In this document: one piece after another, positions 1-9,740 of the stretch
Layout: each line of letters opens with the position of its first letter
Numbering within the stretch: the stretch's first letter is position 1
Assembly (NCBI RefSeq): GCF_019091135.1
Contig: NZ_JAGXJW010000011.1
Span: 31,172 to 95,171, forward strand
Direction of reading: 5' to 3'
Length of the DNA stretch: 64,000 nt
Source of the DNA: Cohnella sp. GbtcB17
GTDB taxonomy: Bacteria > Bacillota > Bacilli > Paenibacillales > Paenibacillaceae
Translations under genes and position numbers: made by a program
Notes under the pieces: generated by a model
The model's input: the letters and a program-made list of their open reading frames with translations, nothing else
The model's database searches: none
Told to the model about the DNA's origin: nothing

Positions 1-1
1 C

Positions 2-1447
<1,446 letters not shown>

Positions 1448-1466
1448 TCGACCGCTCCAACGCTTT

Positions 1467-1516
1467 GCAAACAAGGCTCGGCTACGCGTGCATGCGCGTT
1501 GCCGGGCCTTGTTTGC
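1467..1516 (+). terminator. Hairpin after lacZ
   Basis: Perfect 11-bp inverted repeat (GCAAACAAGGC at 1467-1477, GCCTTGTTTGC at 1506-1516) starts 20 bases after the lacZ stop. There is no clean T tract after it, only a T-rich right arm, so it is a probable but not textbook terminator. Confidence 0.55.
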
Positions 1517-1590
1517 GCTTGAGACAGCCAGCGCCCGCCAGCCTCGTTCCTACTCGCCATCCACGCCGACGTCCCCCTGACCGCTAGCTA

Positions 1591-1777
1591 ATTAGTTGTC
1601 AAAAGGCATTTATTTCATCCAAATGCCGACTAAAAACAAGAATAATGATCAAAAGGCAGTTAATTACGCCCCCGCCGCTAAAATCGCACCCAACCGACTC
1701 CATTAACTGCCTTTTGACAACTATCGCTCCCCCAATTCGTCCGCAAACGAAATTAGCTGCCTTTTAACAACTAACGC
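1591..1777. repeat. Four-motif inverted element, copy 1
   Basis: A 187-bp intergenic element built from four copies of a motif of about 23 bp with core CAAAAGGCA or its complement. Two copies read forward (1591-1616, 1645-1667) and two reversed (1702-1726, 1751-1777), giving a >> << arrangement that could fold into a long hairpin. The same architecture and length recur at 54185-54370. The rest of the gap between lacZ and the iron-binding lipoprotein gene (1448-1898) holds no credible gene. Confidence 0.75.
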
Positions 1778-1898
1778 TCCGCGCCACGGCCCCGCGCCAC
1801 GAAAATAGGCACCGTCAGGACGCTCCTCCTGCGATGCCTCTTCCGTTTTACTTGCCGTACACGTTTACTTGCGATACACGATTACCTGCCATACTTGC

Positions 1899-3002
1899 TT
1901 ACTTGCCGTACACTTCCTGTCCCAGCTTCTCCGCGGCCGCCATGATCTGGTCCCCGTAGCCCCAGAACGCGTTAAAGTCGATCACGTAGATTCGCTTGTT
2001 CTTGATCGCCGGAATGTCCTGCAGCGCAGGGTTGGCATACGCCGCTTTGAGCGTGGACTCAGGGTCCTGCGCGCCGGTGTAATAGGACAGCAGCAGTACG
2101 TCCGGCTTCTCGGCGACCAGCTGCTCAATGCTGACCTCGTAGCCGTCGACGCCGCTGAAGGCGTTGTTCAGCTTGATCAGGGACAGCGTGTCGTGCTGGA
2201 ACGAGTCGTGCGAGCCGCTATCCACACTAAGCGTACCGTCGCCGGTATCGTTGACGATGGCGAACTTCTGCGCGGTCTCGCCTTCGTACTTGGCCTTTAG
2301 CGCTTCCGCCCGCTCCTTCAGCTTGGCGATATGTGCCGCGGCTTTGTCTTGTACGTCGAAAATCTGGCCGATCTCTTCGATATCGCGGTACAGGCTGGCA
2401 AGCGTCGCGCCCTGCAGACTGGCATTGTTCACGTATGTATGGATGCCCAATTCGTTCAGGCTGTCCACCGAGCCGTTGCCCCAGTCCGCGTCCGCGAAGA
2501 GCCCCGCGCGTCCGATGACGAGATCCGGATTCGTGCCGACGACCGGCTCCTTGCTGACGTAACCTTGTGCGAGCACCGGTACCTTCTTGAATGCCTCCGC
2601 CGACACTTCGGGATCGGCTGCGCCGTTCAGCGCGGCCACGCCCACCAGCTTGTCCCCGAGACCCAGCTTGATGAGCAGCTCGGCGACCGGCTGCGTATTG
2701 GCGACCACGCGCTCCGGCGCCTTGTCGAAGGTCTGCTGCTTCGGCTTTTGGCCCTCTCCCTCGCTCGACAGCGTGTAGTTTTCGATGATGAGCGGGTAGA
2801 CGGTTTTCCCGTCATCTGCGGGAGAGCCTTGCGGACTCGACGGTGCGGATGCGGACGGCGAAGCTTTGGAGGAAGCCGGAGCCGGTGAAGAGGAAGCCGC
2901 GCCCTCGTCATTGTTTTTGTTCCCGCAGCCTGCCGCCAGCAGCATCAATGCCGTGATAAGAACGAGCGCGAGGATGAAAATTGGTTGTCGTGGCTTGCGC
3001 AT
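1899..3002 (-). CDS. Iron-siderophore ABC transporter solute-binding lipoprotein
   Basis: A 367-residue lipoprotein that should capture ferric siderophore outside the membrane and pass it to the FecCD-type permease encoded divergently. Residues 1-26 form a signal peptide ending in the lipobox LLAAGC (lipid-modified Cys26). A Ser/Pro/Ala-rich linker follows, then a periplasmic-binding fold of the FepB/FhuD class (ERVVANTQPVAELLIKLGLGDKLVG, NPDLVIG, KPDVLLLSYY). I place the start at 3002 because an AAGGGG ribosome binding site precedes it. A longer frame to 3092 would run through the Fur box and lacks a site. The Fur boxes just upstream indicate iron repression. The siderophore type cannot be read from sequence. 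Confidence 0.9.
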   Translation of the reverse strand: MRKPRQPIFILALVLITALMLLAAGCGNKNNDEGAASSSPAPASSKASPSASAPSSPQGSPADDGKTVYPLIIENYTLSSEGEGQKPKQQTFDKAPERVVANTQPVAELLIKLGLGDKLVGVAALNGAADPEVSAEAFKKVPVLAQGYVSKEPVVGTNPDLVIGRAGLFADADWGNGSVDSLNELGIHTYVNNASLQGATLASLYRDIEEIGQIFDVQDKAAAHIAKLKERAEALKAKYEGETAQKFAIVNDTGDGTLSVDSGSHDSFQHDTLSLIKLNNAFSGVDGYEVSIEQLVAEKPDVLLLSYYTGAQDPESTLKAAYANPALQDIPAIKNKRIYVIDFNAFWGYGDQIMAAAEKLGQEVYGK

Positions 3003-3030
3003 AATGAACCCCTTTTCTGTGCGTTTCGAT

Positions 3031-3074
3031 TGATAATGATTATCATTATTCATGAGAATCCGTGAATTTGTCAA
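3031..3074 (-). promoter_or_regulatory. Fur box and promoter for the iron-binding lipoprotein
   Basis: 3031-3045 is a perfect 7-1-7 Fur box (TGATAAT-G-ATTATCA). On the minus strand a -35 TTGACA (3069-3074) and a -10 AATAAT (3045-3050), 18 bp apart, would place the box over the -10 and start site of the leftward gene. Repression by Fe-Fur is the expected control. Confidence 0.88.
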
Positions 3075-3092
3075 CAGAATTTGTAAAAACAA

Positions 3093-3122
3093 TTGACAAC
3101 GATTATCAATCTCATCTATGCT
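3093..3122 (+). promoter_or_regulatory. Second Fur box and promoter for the permease-ATPase pair
   Basis: The rightward -35 TTGACA (3093-3098) and -10 TATGCT (3117-3122) are 18 bp apart. A near-perfect Fur box (TGACAAC-G-ATTATCA, 3094-3108) overlaps the -35 and spacer. With the box at 3031-3045, the divergent pair can be shut off together. Confidence 0.8.
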
Positions 3123-3169
3123 GAGGCTGACTTCATCCGACCTTAAGACACCGAAAGGAACGTTTCTTT

Positions 3170-4276
3170 ATGTCGCGCACGCAAACGGCGTTCAGCGCCT
3201 CCGTCCAACAATCGGCGATCTCCTCTCGCGCCGGATTTCTGCTCCTCCAGCTCGGCCTCGTCATCGTTGCCGTCCTTTCCGTCATCGTCGCCGTGGCGCT
3301 GGGACAGGTGGACATCCCGGTCGCGGATTCGTACCGCATCCTGCTTTATCACATGACGGGCATCCGAATCGGCGACGTGCAGGAGCTCGTATCCGGTTCG
3401 AATGTCAGCATTATTTGGAATATCCGTTTCCCCCGCGTGCTGCTCGCGCTTCTCGTCGGCGCCGGCCTCAGCATGTGCGGCACGGTCATGCAGGCTACGG
3501 TGCAAAACCCGCTCGCCGATCCATACATTCTCGGTATCTCGTCGGGCGCTTCGCTCGGCGCAACCTTCTCCATCCTGGTCGGCTTCGGCGCCTCCAGCCT
3601 GCTCGGACAGACGGGGCTCGCTTTCTGGGCATTCGCCGGCGCGTTCGGCGCCTCGATGCTCGTCCTCACGCTGGCCGGCATCGGCGGCAAAATGTCATCG
3701 GTCAAGCTCGTGCTGTCCGGGATGGTCATCAACGCCCTGTGCACCGCTTTTACCGACTTCATCATCTACTTCGCCAACAACGCCGAGGGCATCCGCTCCG
3801 TCACCTTCTGGTCGATGGGCAGCCTGGCCCCGGCCTCATGGGATCGCCTCCCGCTCGTCGCCATTGTCGTGGGCTGCGCCATCCTGCTGTTCCTGCTGCA
3901 ATTCCGCATCCTCAACACGATGCTCCTCGGCGAAGAAGCCGCGGTAACGCTTGGCGTCAACCTTTACTTTTACCGCCGGATCTATCTGGTGCTCGCCGCC
4001 GTCGTCACCGGCGTCCTGGTCGCGAGCTGCGGCACGATCGGCTTCGTCGGGCTCATCATCCCGCATCTGGTCCGGGGACTCGTCGGTTCCGATCACCGGC
4101 GTCTGATGCCGACTTCGATTCTGATCGGAGGCATTTTCCTCGTCTGGACGGACGTCATCGCCCGCACCGCCATTCCAAAGGCAGAGCTGCCTATCGGGAT
4201 CATCACCGCCATGATCGGCGCGCCGCTGTTTATGTACATGCTCGTGAAAAAAGGCTACGAGTTCGGAGGAAAATAG
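3170..4276 (+). CDS. Iron-siderophore ABC transporter permease (FecCD family)
   Basis: A 368-residue polytopic membrane protein of the FecCD/BtuC family, which forms the translocation channel for ferric siderophores. Family signatures include RFPRVLLALLVGAGLSMCGTVMQ near 85-107, NPLADPYILGISSGASLG, and GTIGFVGLIIPHLVRGLVGSDHRRLMP near 288-314, the cytoplasmic loop that contacts the ATPase. A single permease gene is present, so the channel is probably a homodimer unless a partner is encoded elsewhere. The ATPase gene follows after 2 bases. It is transcribed away from the solute-binding gene under the second Fur box. Confidence 0.93.
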   Translation: MSRTQTAFSASVQQSAISSRAGFLLLQLGLVIVAVLSVIVAVALGQVDIPVADSYRILLYHMTGIRIGDVQELVSGSNVSIIWNIRFPRVLLALLVGAGLSMCGTVMQATVQNPLADPYILGISSGASLGATFSILVGFGASSLLGQTGLAFWAFAGAFGASMLVLTLAGIGGKMSSVKLVLSGMVINALCTAFTDFIIYFANNAEGIRSVTFWSMGSLAPASWDRLPLVAIVVGCAILLFLLQFRILNTMLLGEEAAVTLGVNLYFYRRIYLVLAAVVTGVLVASCGTIGFVGLIIPHLVRGLVGSDHRRLMPTSILIGGIFLVWTDVIARTAIPKAELPIGIITAMIGAPLFMYMLVKKGYEFGGK

Positions 4277-4278
4277 AG

Positions 4279-5043
4279 ATGAACCTGGACGTGAAACGCC
4301 TGTCCGTATCGCTCGGCCGCGCCGACATCGTGAGCGACCTTTCGCTCAAGGTGCACGGCAAGCAGTTCGTCGGTCTCATCGGCCCGAACGGCTGCGGCAA
4401 GTCGACGCTGCTCAAGAGCATCTATAAGGTGATCAAGCCCAATACAGGCGAAGTTACGCTTGCAGATACGGACCTCATCAAGTCTTCGCCCAGGAAAATC
4501 GCTCAAATGATGGGCGTCGTCGGACAGTTCAACGACCTCAGCTTCGACTTTGCCGTGCGCGAGATGGTGCTGATGGGCCGGACGCCGCACAAGCGCATGC
4601 TCGACGCGGACAATGCCGCGGATCTGGCGCTCGTGGATCAGGCGCTGTGGCAGGTCGGCATGGAGCACTATGCGGATCGCAGCTATCTGTCCCTGTCCGG
4701 CGGCGAAAAGCAGCGGGTCATCCTGGCGCGGGCGCTCGCCCAGGGGCCGAAGTTCCTCGTGCTCGATGTGCCGACCAACCATCTGGACATCAAATATCAG
4801 CTGCAGATTTTGAACATCGTTAAACGGCTCGATATCGGCGTCCTTGCGGCGCTGCACGACCTCTCGCTCGCGGCCAAGTATTGCGACTACTTGTACGTCG
4901 TGAAACAGGGACGCATCGCGGCGGAAGGCCCGCCGCAGGAGGTTATCACGAGGCGGATCATCGCGGACGTGTTCGAGGTGGAATGCGAGACGTATACGAA
5001 TCCGGTGACGGGGGAGCTGGGGATTGCGTATTTGTCGTCGTAA
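4279..5043 (+). CDS. Iron-siderophore ABC transporter ATPase, atypical Walker B
   Basis: A 254-residue cytoplasmic ATPase of the FepC/FecE type. It has Walker A GPNGCGKST (35-43), signature LSGGE (139-143), Walker B FLVLD ending at Asp163, D-loop NHLD and H-loop His193. The residue after Asp163 is valine (LDVPTNHLD) where the family has the catalytic glutamate (LDEPTNHLD). The codon read is GTG, one base from GAG. The start ATG at 4279 has GGAGGA 8 bases upstream, inside the permease gene, which argues for translational coupling. The same open frame extends left to 3118, but that part only shadows the permease gene. If the valine is real, ATP hydrolysis should be impaired. Confidence 0.92.
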   Translation: MNLDVKRLSVSLGRADIVSDLSLKVHGKQFVGLIGPNGCGKSTLLKSIYKVIKPNTGEVTLADTDLIKSSPRKIAQMMGVVGQFNDLSFDFAVREMVLMGRTPHKRMLDADNAADLALVDQALWQVGMEHYADRSYLSLSGGEKQRVILARALAQGPKFLVLDVPTNHLDIKYQLQILNIVKRLDIGVLAALHDLSLAAKYCDYLYVVKQGRIAAEGPPQEVITRRIIADVFEVECETYTNPVTGELGIAYLSS

Positions 5044-5105
5044 ACGGGTACGGACATGAGGCGTGCGGTGTTTCAAGCGAACTTGTTGGGACGCTTGTGC
5101 GATTA

Positions 5106-5283
5106 GTTCCCAATCGAGAACTCAACGGCACCGGGGACATGAACCTTCGGCGGTTTGTTCCCAGCTAAGAACAAAGAGACTACTTGGCAGTGGAGCTCCC
5201 ACGATTTGTTCCCAATCGAGAACTCAACGGCACCGGGGACATGAACCTTCGGCGGTTTGTTCCCAGCTAAGAACAAAGTGACT
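5106..5283. repeat. 51-bp-period intergenic repeat, four units of two alternating types
   Basis: The motif GTTCCC recurs at 5106, 5157, 5208 and 5259, exactly 51 bp apart. Units alternate between GTTCCCAATCGAGAAC and GTTCCCAGCTAAGAAC, so two 71-bp blocks (5106-5176 and 5208-5278) look identical over their length. Each core is an imperfect palindrome with GTTC/GAAC ends. The array occupies the convergent gap between the ATPase gene and the monooxygenase gene. No gene is visible in 5044-5393. Confidence 0.85.
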
Positions 5284-5331
5284 CCTCGGCGGTCGCAAGA
5301 GCAGTGCGAAGCGCGCCCAAACGCAAACAAC

Positions 5332-5368
5332 AAAAAAAAGGACGAGGCAGGATGATTCCCGCTCGTCC
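5332..5368 (-). terminator. Rho-independent terminator of the catabolic operon
   Basis: The inverted repeat GGACGAG (5340-5346) / CTCGTCC (5362-5368) is followed on the minus strand by a run of eight T. It lies 25 bp beyond the monooxygenase stop. Confidence 0.85.
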
Positions 5369-5393
5369 GTTTTCGCTTTTTTGCAACCGTGAG

Positions 5394-6587
5394 TCATACC
5401 TCCGGCTGCACCGCATGCCGCAGACCGGCCTGCTCGAGCAGCGGGATGACGCTCTCGCCGAAGTAGGCGAGCTCCGGCTCGTAATCGTAGAACGTGATCT
5501 GGATGCCGTCGATGCCGGCAGCATGAAGCTGGCCGAGCTGCTCCGCGACGTCCTCCGGCGAGCCGACGACGTGCAGATGGCCGCCCACGGCGCGCCCTCT
5601 GGCGCTGTGTTCGAGCCAGGACTGGCTGTCGCCGGCCTTGTGACGCGCCGAGAAGCTGCCGATCGCGCCGAGGTCGGCATGATCCATGATCGCCTGGTAG
5701 TAGGCAAACGCTTCCTCGCGCGTCGGGCGCACGATGATGGTCGGATTGATGATGACGCGGATCTTGCGTCCGAGCGCGGCGGCGGCGTTTTTGACCGTCG
5801 CCACATGCGCCGGCAGCTTGGGCAGCGCGTCGGCCAACTTCTCCCCAGCCGGGCTCGAGACGAAGACGACGTCGGAGTACTTGGACGCGTAGTCGAAGCC
5901 CGCAGGCGAGCCCGAAGCCGTGGCCAGCACGGGACGTCCGTACAGCGGACGCGGGGAAACGTACGCCTCCTCGAGCGAGTAGAACTCGCCCTTGTAGGTC
6001 AAATTGTCGACGCCCGACCACAGCGCGTTGCAGATACGCGTGAACTCGGCGGATTGCGCGTAACGGCGGTCGTGATCGCCGCGGGTGACGCCGAACATTT
6101 TCGGCTCGTTTTCCGCGTAGCCCGTCACGATGTTCGCCCCGAAGCGGCCCTGCGAGATATGGTCGGCGGTCGCCAGAAATTTCGCCAGGTGCATCGGATG
6201 CCAAGGCCCATACAAAATGTGAATGGTGCCCATCAGCAAAATGCGGCGCGTCGCAGACGCCAGCGCGACCGCGGAGACGAACGGGTCGAGGAAGTTTTCC
6301 CGGTAGCCGGTCTCCCCGCCGAAGCCGCCTTTGGGCAGCCATTGCGACAGGCCGAAGGCGATGTCGAAGCCTAAGTTTTCCGCTTGCTGCGTCAGCCGCT
6401 TGTTGTACTCGAACGACCAGTCGGTGCCCCGCGGCAGCGTCGATTGAGACCAGCCCCCCGTCTGCAGCGGCAGGAACAAGCCGAGCATGAGCGGCTGGGA
6501 GAACGCCCGCGACAGCGGGCTGTCCGGCAGATTCTGGGGCTCTTCCGGCTTCCAGAGCTGCTGATCTTGTTGATTGGAGGCGCTCAT
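5394..6587 (-). CDS. LLM-class flavin-dependent monooxygenase
   Basis: A 397-residue member of the bacterial luciferase-like superfamily, cytoplasmic and FMNH2- or F420-type. Recognisable blocks are GLFLPLQTGGWSQ near 36-48, AENLGFDIAFGLSQW, RILLMGTIHILYGPWHPMHLAKFLATADHISQGRFGANIVTGYAENEPKMFG around 115-165, and a C-terminal GSPEDVAEQLGQLHAAGIDGIQITFYDY. The GRFGANIVTG segment is typical of the alkanesulfonate, dimethylsulfone and RutA-type monooxygenases. No flavin reductase gene is adjacent. It is the last gene of the leftward operon. In that setting, next to lactam-opening and decarboxylating enzymes, a RutA-like oxidative ring opening is more plausible than sulfonate oxidation, but this is inference. 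Confidence 0.88.
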   Translation of the reverse strand: MSASNQQDQQLWKPEEPQNLPDSPLSRAFSQPLMLGLFLPLQTGGWSQSTLPRGTDWSFEYNKRLTQQAENLGFDIAFGLSQWLPKGGFGGETGYRENFLDPFVSAVALASATRRILLMGTIHILYGPWHPMHLAKFLATADHISQGRFGANIVTGYAENEPKMFGVTRGDHDRRYAQSAEFTRICNALWSGVDNLTYKGEFYSLEEAYVSPRPLYGRPVLATASGSPAGFDYASKYSDVVFVSSPAGEKLADALPKLPAHVATVKNAAAALGRKIRVIINPTIIVRPTREEAFAYYQAIMDHADLGAIGSFSARHKAGDSQSWLEHSARGRAVGGHLHVVGSPEDVAEQLGQLHAAGIDGIQITFYDYEPELAYFGESVIPLLEQAGLRHAVQPEV

Positions 6588-6623
6588 CGCATCCCTCTCC
6601 TATCCCCTATGGATGATATTGAC

Positions 6624-7583
6624 TCAACTATGCCAGACCGACGGGTGGAACACTTCCTCCGGCGCCAGTCCCCGCTTCAGCAGGCCGTCCTCGCGCAGAT
6701 AGCCCATGAACTTGCCGATCTGCGCCCAATTGGCGGACGCGCCGTATGGCCAGATATCGTCGTTCATCAGCTTCGACGAGCGCTCCACCGACTCCCAGCC
6801 CCACGGGTCGGAGCTGTTGTTCTTGATCGTTTCAAGCTGCGCGGCGATGCCCTCGTTCTTGATATCGAGCAACAGCTCGTACAGGAGACGGGGCAGCTCC
6901 GGATAGCGCTCGGCCGTCTCCGTCTTCAGCGATACGAGGTGCATGATCGGAAAAATGCCGGTGCGCTCGTAATACGCCCGTTCCTCGTCCCACACGTTCG
7001 GGATGAGCCGGCGGATGACGCCGCCTTCGCCCGAAGCCGGGAACAGATGCGCCGGCGGGCGGCGCGCCGACATGATCGCATCGACGCGTCCTTCGGCCAG
7101 CGCTTCGAAGATGTCGCCCTCGGCGAGCGTAGCCGGGATGTCCACGGGTACCCGCTCCGGACGGAAGGTGAACCACTGCATCTCGTCGCCGCGGATCGCC
7201 CACTCTTCGCGGAACATGCCCCTCACCCACACGGCTGCCGTCATCTGGAATTCGGGAAACCCGAAGCGTTTGCCCTTCAGCTCGGAAGGATGGTGCAGCG
7301 GGCTGTCCGCGCGCACGTAGATCGCATTGTGCCGGAACGAACGCGAAAGAAAGACGGGAATGGCCGTCAGGCGCGTATCTCCGCCGCCCTTGGCGATCAA
7401 GTACGAAGAGAGCGACAGCTCGGCCACGTCGTACGTTGCCTCGGATATTTGGTTGATAAAAATTTGCTCCACCGTTTCCCGCTTGGCTTCGATCTCGAAG
7501 CCGGCCGGACGGCGGGCGCCGGACAGCAGCTTCAGCGTGCGGTCGCTTTCCGACATCGCGACCGTCAGCTTCGGTTGGGTCAT
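6624..7583 (-). CDS. 4,5-dihydroxyphthalate decarboxylase-like protein (Pht5 family)
   Basis: A 319-residue protein with the periplasmic-binding-like fold used by the Pht5/4,5-dihydroxyphthalate decarboxylase family. Diagnostic parts are VEQIFINQISEATYDVAELSLSSYL (about 39-63), AIPVFLSRSFRHNAIYVR, LKGKRFGFPEFQMTAAVWVRG (about 102-122) and NVWDEERAYYERTGIFPIMHLVSLK (about 197-221). There is no signal peptide or lipobox, so a cytoplasmic enzyme fits better than a transport receptor. Known members remove a carboxyl group from dihydroxylated aromatic dicarboxylates. The gene sits 36 bp before the monooxygenase gene. The substrate here is unknown. Confidence 0.82.
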   Translation of the reverse strand: MTQPKLTVAMSESDRTLKLLSGARRPAGFEIEAKRETVEQIFINQISEATYDVAELSLSSYLIAKGGGDTRLTAIPVFLSRSFRHNAIYVRADSPLHHPSELKGKRFGFPEFQMTAAVWVRGMFREEWAIRGDEMQWFTFRPERVPVDIPATLAEGDIFEALAEGRVDAIMSARRPPAHLFPASGEGGVIRRLIPNVWDEERAYYERTGIFPIMHLVSLKTETAERYPELPRLLYELLLDIKNEGIAAQLETIKNNSSDPWGWESVERSSKLMNDDIWPYGASANWAQIGKFMGYLREDGLLKRGLAPEEVFHPSVWHS

Positions 7584-7643
7584 GTTCCGTCCGCTCCTTC
7601 CTTTTCCGCTTCTTATATGCTTCTTACATGGTCAATTTTTCGC

Positions 7644-7955
7644 TTAATCCAGCTCCGTCGCCAGATCGCGGATCCAGGGACGCCCCTTGAGCGGCTCCAC
7701 GCAAACTTCGCTGCCGGCCTTGGCGCGAATGCTGCACAGGAAGCCGGCCTTGCCGTCCACGAGCGCCGTGCATTCCTTGCAGGCGTTGGCCGATCGACAG
7801 GAATAGCGCACGGTCAGGGACGGATCGCGGTGCTCACGGATCCAGAAGATCGCATCGAGCAGACTCATTCCTTCACGGTAAGGCACGTCGTACGAGACGA
7901 CGGCCGGCTCTGCACCGGCTTCTCCGCGCGTCACCTGCAGCTTGATGTCGGACAT
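7644..7955 (-). CDS. Stand-alone [2Fe-2S] protein like the N-terminal domain of SdhB/FrdB
   Basis: A 103-residue protein with the cysteine pattern of the [2Fe-2S] domain of succinate dehydrogenase/fumarate reductase iron-sulfur subunits (YSCRSANACKECTAL, then GFLC about 11 residues later). Normal SdhB/FrdB is about 230-250 residues and carries a second domain with [3Fe-4S] and [4Fe-4S] clusters. That half is absent here, and the stop lies just after the first domain. The start at 7955 has AGGAGAGG ahead of it; an upstream in-frame start at 7991 is less likely. The flavoprotein gene ends 35 bp upstream, suggesting a two-component flavin/iron-sulfur redox pair. Confidence 0.8.
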   Translation of the reverse strand: MSDIKLQVTRGEAGAEPAVVSYDVPYREGMSLLDAIFWIREHRDPSLTVRYSCRSANACKECTALVDGKAGFLCSIRAKAGSEVCVEPLKGRPWIRDLATELD

Positions 7956-7990
7956 GTTCGCTTCCTCTCCTTCCTTATCGGACGATCGCA

Positions 7991-9700
7991 TCAGACGCTC
8001 GCCGGGGGCTGCGCCTCCGTCAGCGTCCAGCCGCCCGATTCGCCGTCGAGCGACAGGCTGTAGCTCTCGGCGGCAGGCAGCGTCTCCTCATAGTCGAGGC
8101 GCACGTGCGCGCCGCGCGATTCCTTCCGCTGCAAGGCGCCGATGACGATCGCTTCCGCGACCTTCAGCATGTGGTCGGCCTCCAGCTTTTCGACCGGCGG
8201 CAGCGCGAGCTTGCCCGGCTGTGCCAGCGCGATCGCGTCCAGCTCCGGCCGGAGCGCCCGCACCTCTGCCAGCGCGGCCGTCAAGCCTTCCTCCGTGCGC
8301 AGCGGTCCCGCGCCCTTCCACATGATCCGCTGCAGCTTGCGCTTGAACGCCTGCAGCGAGGCGCTGTCCCGCTCGACCGCCGCGGGATGCCAGAACGCCT
8401 CAAGCCGCCGACGCTCCGCTTCCAGCGCCCGGCCGACGATCGCTTCGGCATCCGCAGCCCGGCCTTCGTGCGCGCGGGCCGCCGTCTCCCCGGCGATCCG
8501 CCCGGTCACGAGCGCCTCGGTGATCGCGTTGCCCGACAGCCGGTTCGCACCGTGCATGCCGTAGATGAGCTCGCCCGAGGCCAGCAGACCGGGCACGCGG
8601 GTGCGCATTTGCGCGTCCACCCGTACGCCGCCCAGCATGAAGTGCGCCATCGGCGCCACTTCGACCATGTCCTTCGTGAGGTCGACGCCCTGATTGCGCA
8701 GGATGTCGATGACCGGACCGAACGCTTCCTTAAGCTTGTCCTCCGGCACCATCGTGAAGTCCAGGTACGCGCCCCCGTGCGGAGAGCCGCGTCCGGCCTC
8801 GACCTCGCGGAAAATCGCGAGCGTCGTCTGGTCGCGCGCCGCGGTATATTTGCCGCCGACCTCGCCGTTGTAGCGGTGCATGAATTCTTCAAGCTCGCCG
8901 TTCAATAGCCGCCCGCCCAGCTTGTAGCGGAACGGGACCCACATGATCGGATCGATACCGACGAGCGGCGGGAACAGATGGGCGATCGGGAAAAACTGCA
9001 CCATCTCCATGTCCCGCAGCTCCGCGCCGGCCTCCGCGGCCAGCACGTAGCCGTCGCCGGTCATATTCGTCGAGGCGCTGTTGCGCTCGTACACCTCGGT
9101 CAGGCCGCCGGTCGCCAGAATGACGGAGCCCGCGGCGATGCCGACGGGACGCATGCCTTCCATCTCGAACCCGACGGCGCCGACCGCCTTGCCGTCCTCG
9201 ACGACGATTTTCGTGATCATTACGTTTTTGAGCCGGCGAATCTTCTCGTCCTTCCAGATCGCCCGCTTCAAGCCGTTCGACGTCGCGCCGCCCGTGTTCA
9301 AAATATCCACGTACACGCAGCGGGCCCGCGAATGACCCGGCGCAAATGCCTGCGAGCGCTTGCCGTCGGGCGTCCGCGCCCACTTCACGCCGTAGCCTTC
9401 GGCTTCCAGAATGACTTCCGCGCCGCGATCGACGATCGCGCGCACGATCTCCGGGTCGGCCAGCCCGCGGCTGCCCTTCATCGTATCCTCGAAGTGAACG
9501 TCCGCGTCGTCCGGCTCGGCTTCGCCAAGCGCCACCGCGACCGTCATCTGGGCGAGGATCGTGGCACCGCCCCGGCCGATCAGGCTCTTGTCCGTCAGGA
9601 TGACGTCGGCCCCTTCGTCCGCCGCGGCTCTGGCGGCCATCATGCCGGCCGCGCCCGAGCCGACGATCAATACATCGGTTTGCAGCTGAATCGCATCCAC
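7991..9700 (-). CDS. FAD-binding fumarate reductase/succinate dehydrogenase-type flavoprotein
   Basis: A 569-residue flavoprotein of the SdhA/FrdA/NadB superfamily. The FAD dinucleotide fold is at the N terminus (DVLIVGSGAAGMMAARAAA, 9-27), with ILATGGLTEVYERNSASTNMTGDGY near 193-217, the active-site region MAHFMLGGVRVD near 350, and the late FAD motif GMHGANRLSGNAITEALVTGR near 380. The start is GTG with GAGAGGAG upstream. Co-occurrence with the half-size iron-sulfur protein suggests reduction or dehydrogenation of a pathway intermediate, not respiration: there is no membrane-anchor subunit. The enzyme could also be an adenylylsulfate-reductase-like or aspartate-oxidase-like variant. Confidence 0.87.
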   Translation of the reverse strand: MDAIQLQTDVLIVGSGAAGMMAARAAADEGADVILTDKSLIGRGGATILAQMTVAVALGEAEPDDADVHFEDTMKGSRGLADPEIVRAIVDRGAEVILEAEGYGVKWARTPDGKRSQAFAPGHSRARCVYVDILNTGGATSNGLKRAIWKDEKIRRLKNVMITKIVVEDGKAVGAVGFEMEGMRPVGIAAGSVILATGGLTEVYERNSASTNMTGDGYVLAAEAGAELRDMEMVQFFPIAHLFPPLVGIDPIMWVPFRYKLGGRLLNGELEEFMHRYNGEVGGKYTAARDQTTLAIFREVEAGRGSPHGGAYLDFTMVPEDKLKEAFGPVIDILRNQGVDLTKDMVEVAPMAHFMLGGVRVDAQMRTRVPGLLASGELIYGMHGANRLSGNAITEALVTGRIAGETAARAHEGRAADAEAIVGRALEAERRRLEAFWHPAAVERDSASLQAFKRKLQRIMWKGAGPLRTEEGLTAALAEVRALRPELDAIALAQPGKLALPPVEKLEADHMLKVAEAIVIGALQRKESRGAHVRLDYEETLPAAESYSLSLDGESGGWTLTEAQPPASV

Positions 9701-9740
9701 GCGCGCCGCTCCTCTCTGTCGTTCGTTTTGTATGAGCCGA

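Noticed and set aside
3118..4278. Long open frame upstream of and fused to the iron ATPase
   Set aside because: It is a Pro/Arg/His-rich shadow of the FecCD permease in another frame; the ATPase has its own ATG and ribosome binding site at 4279.
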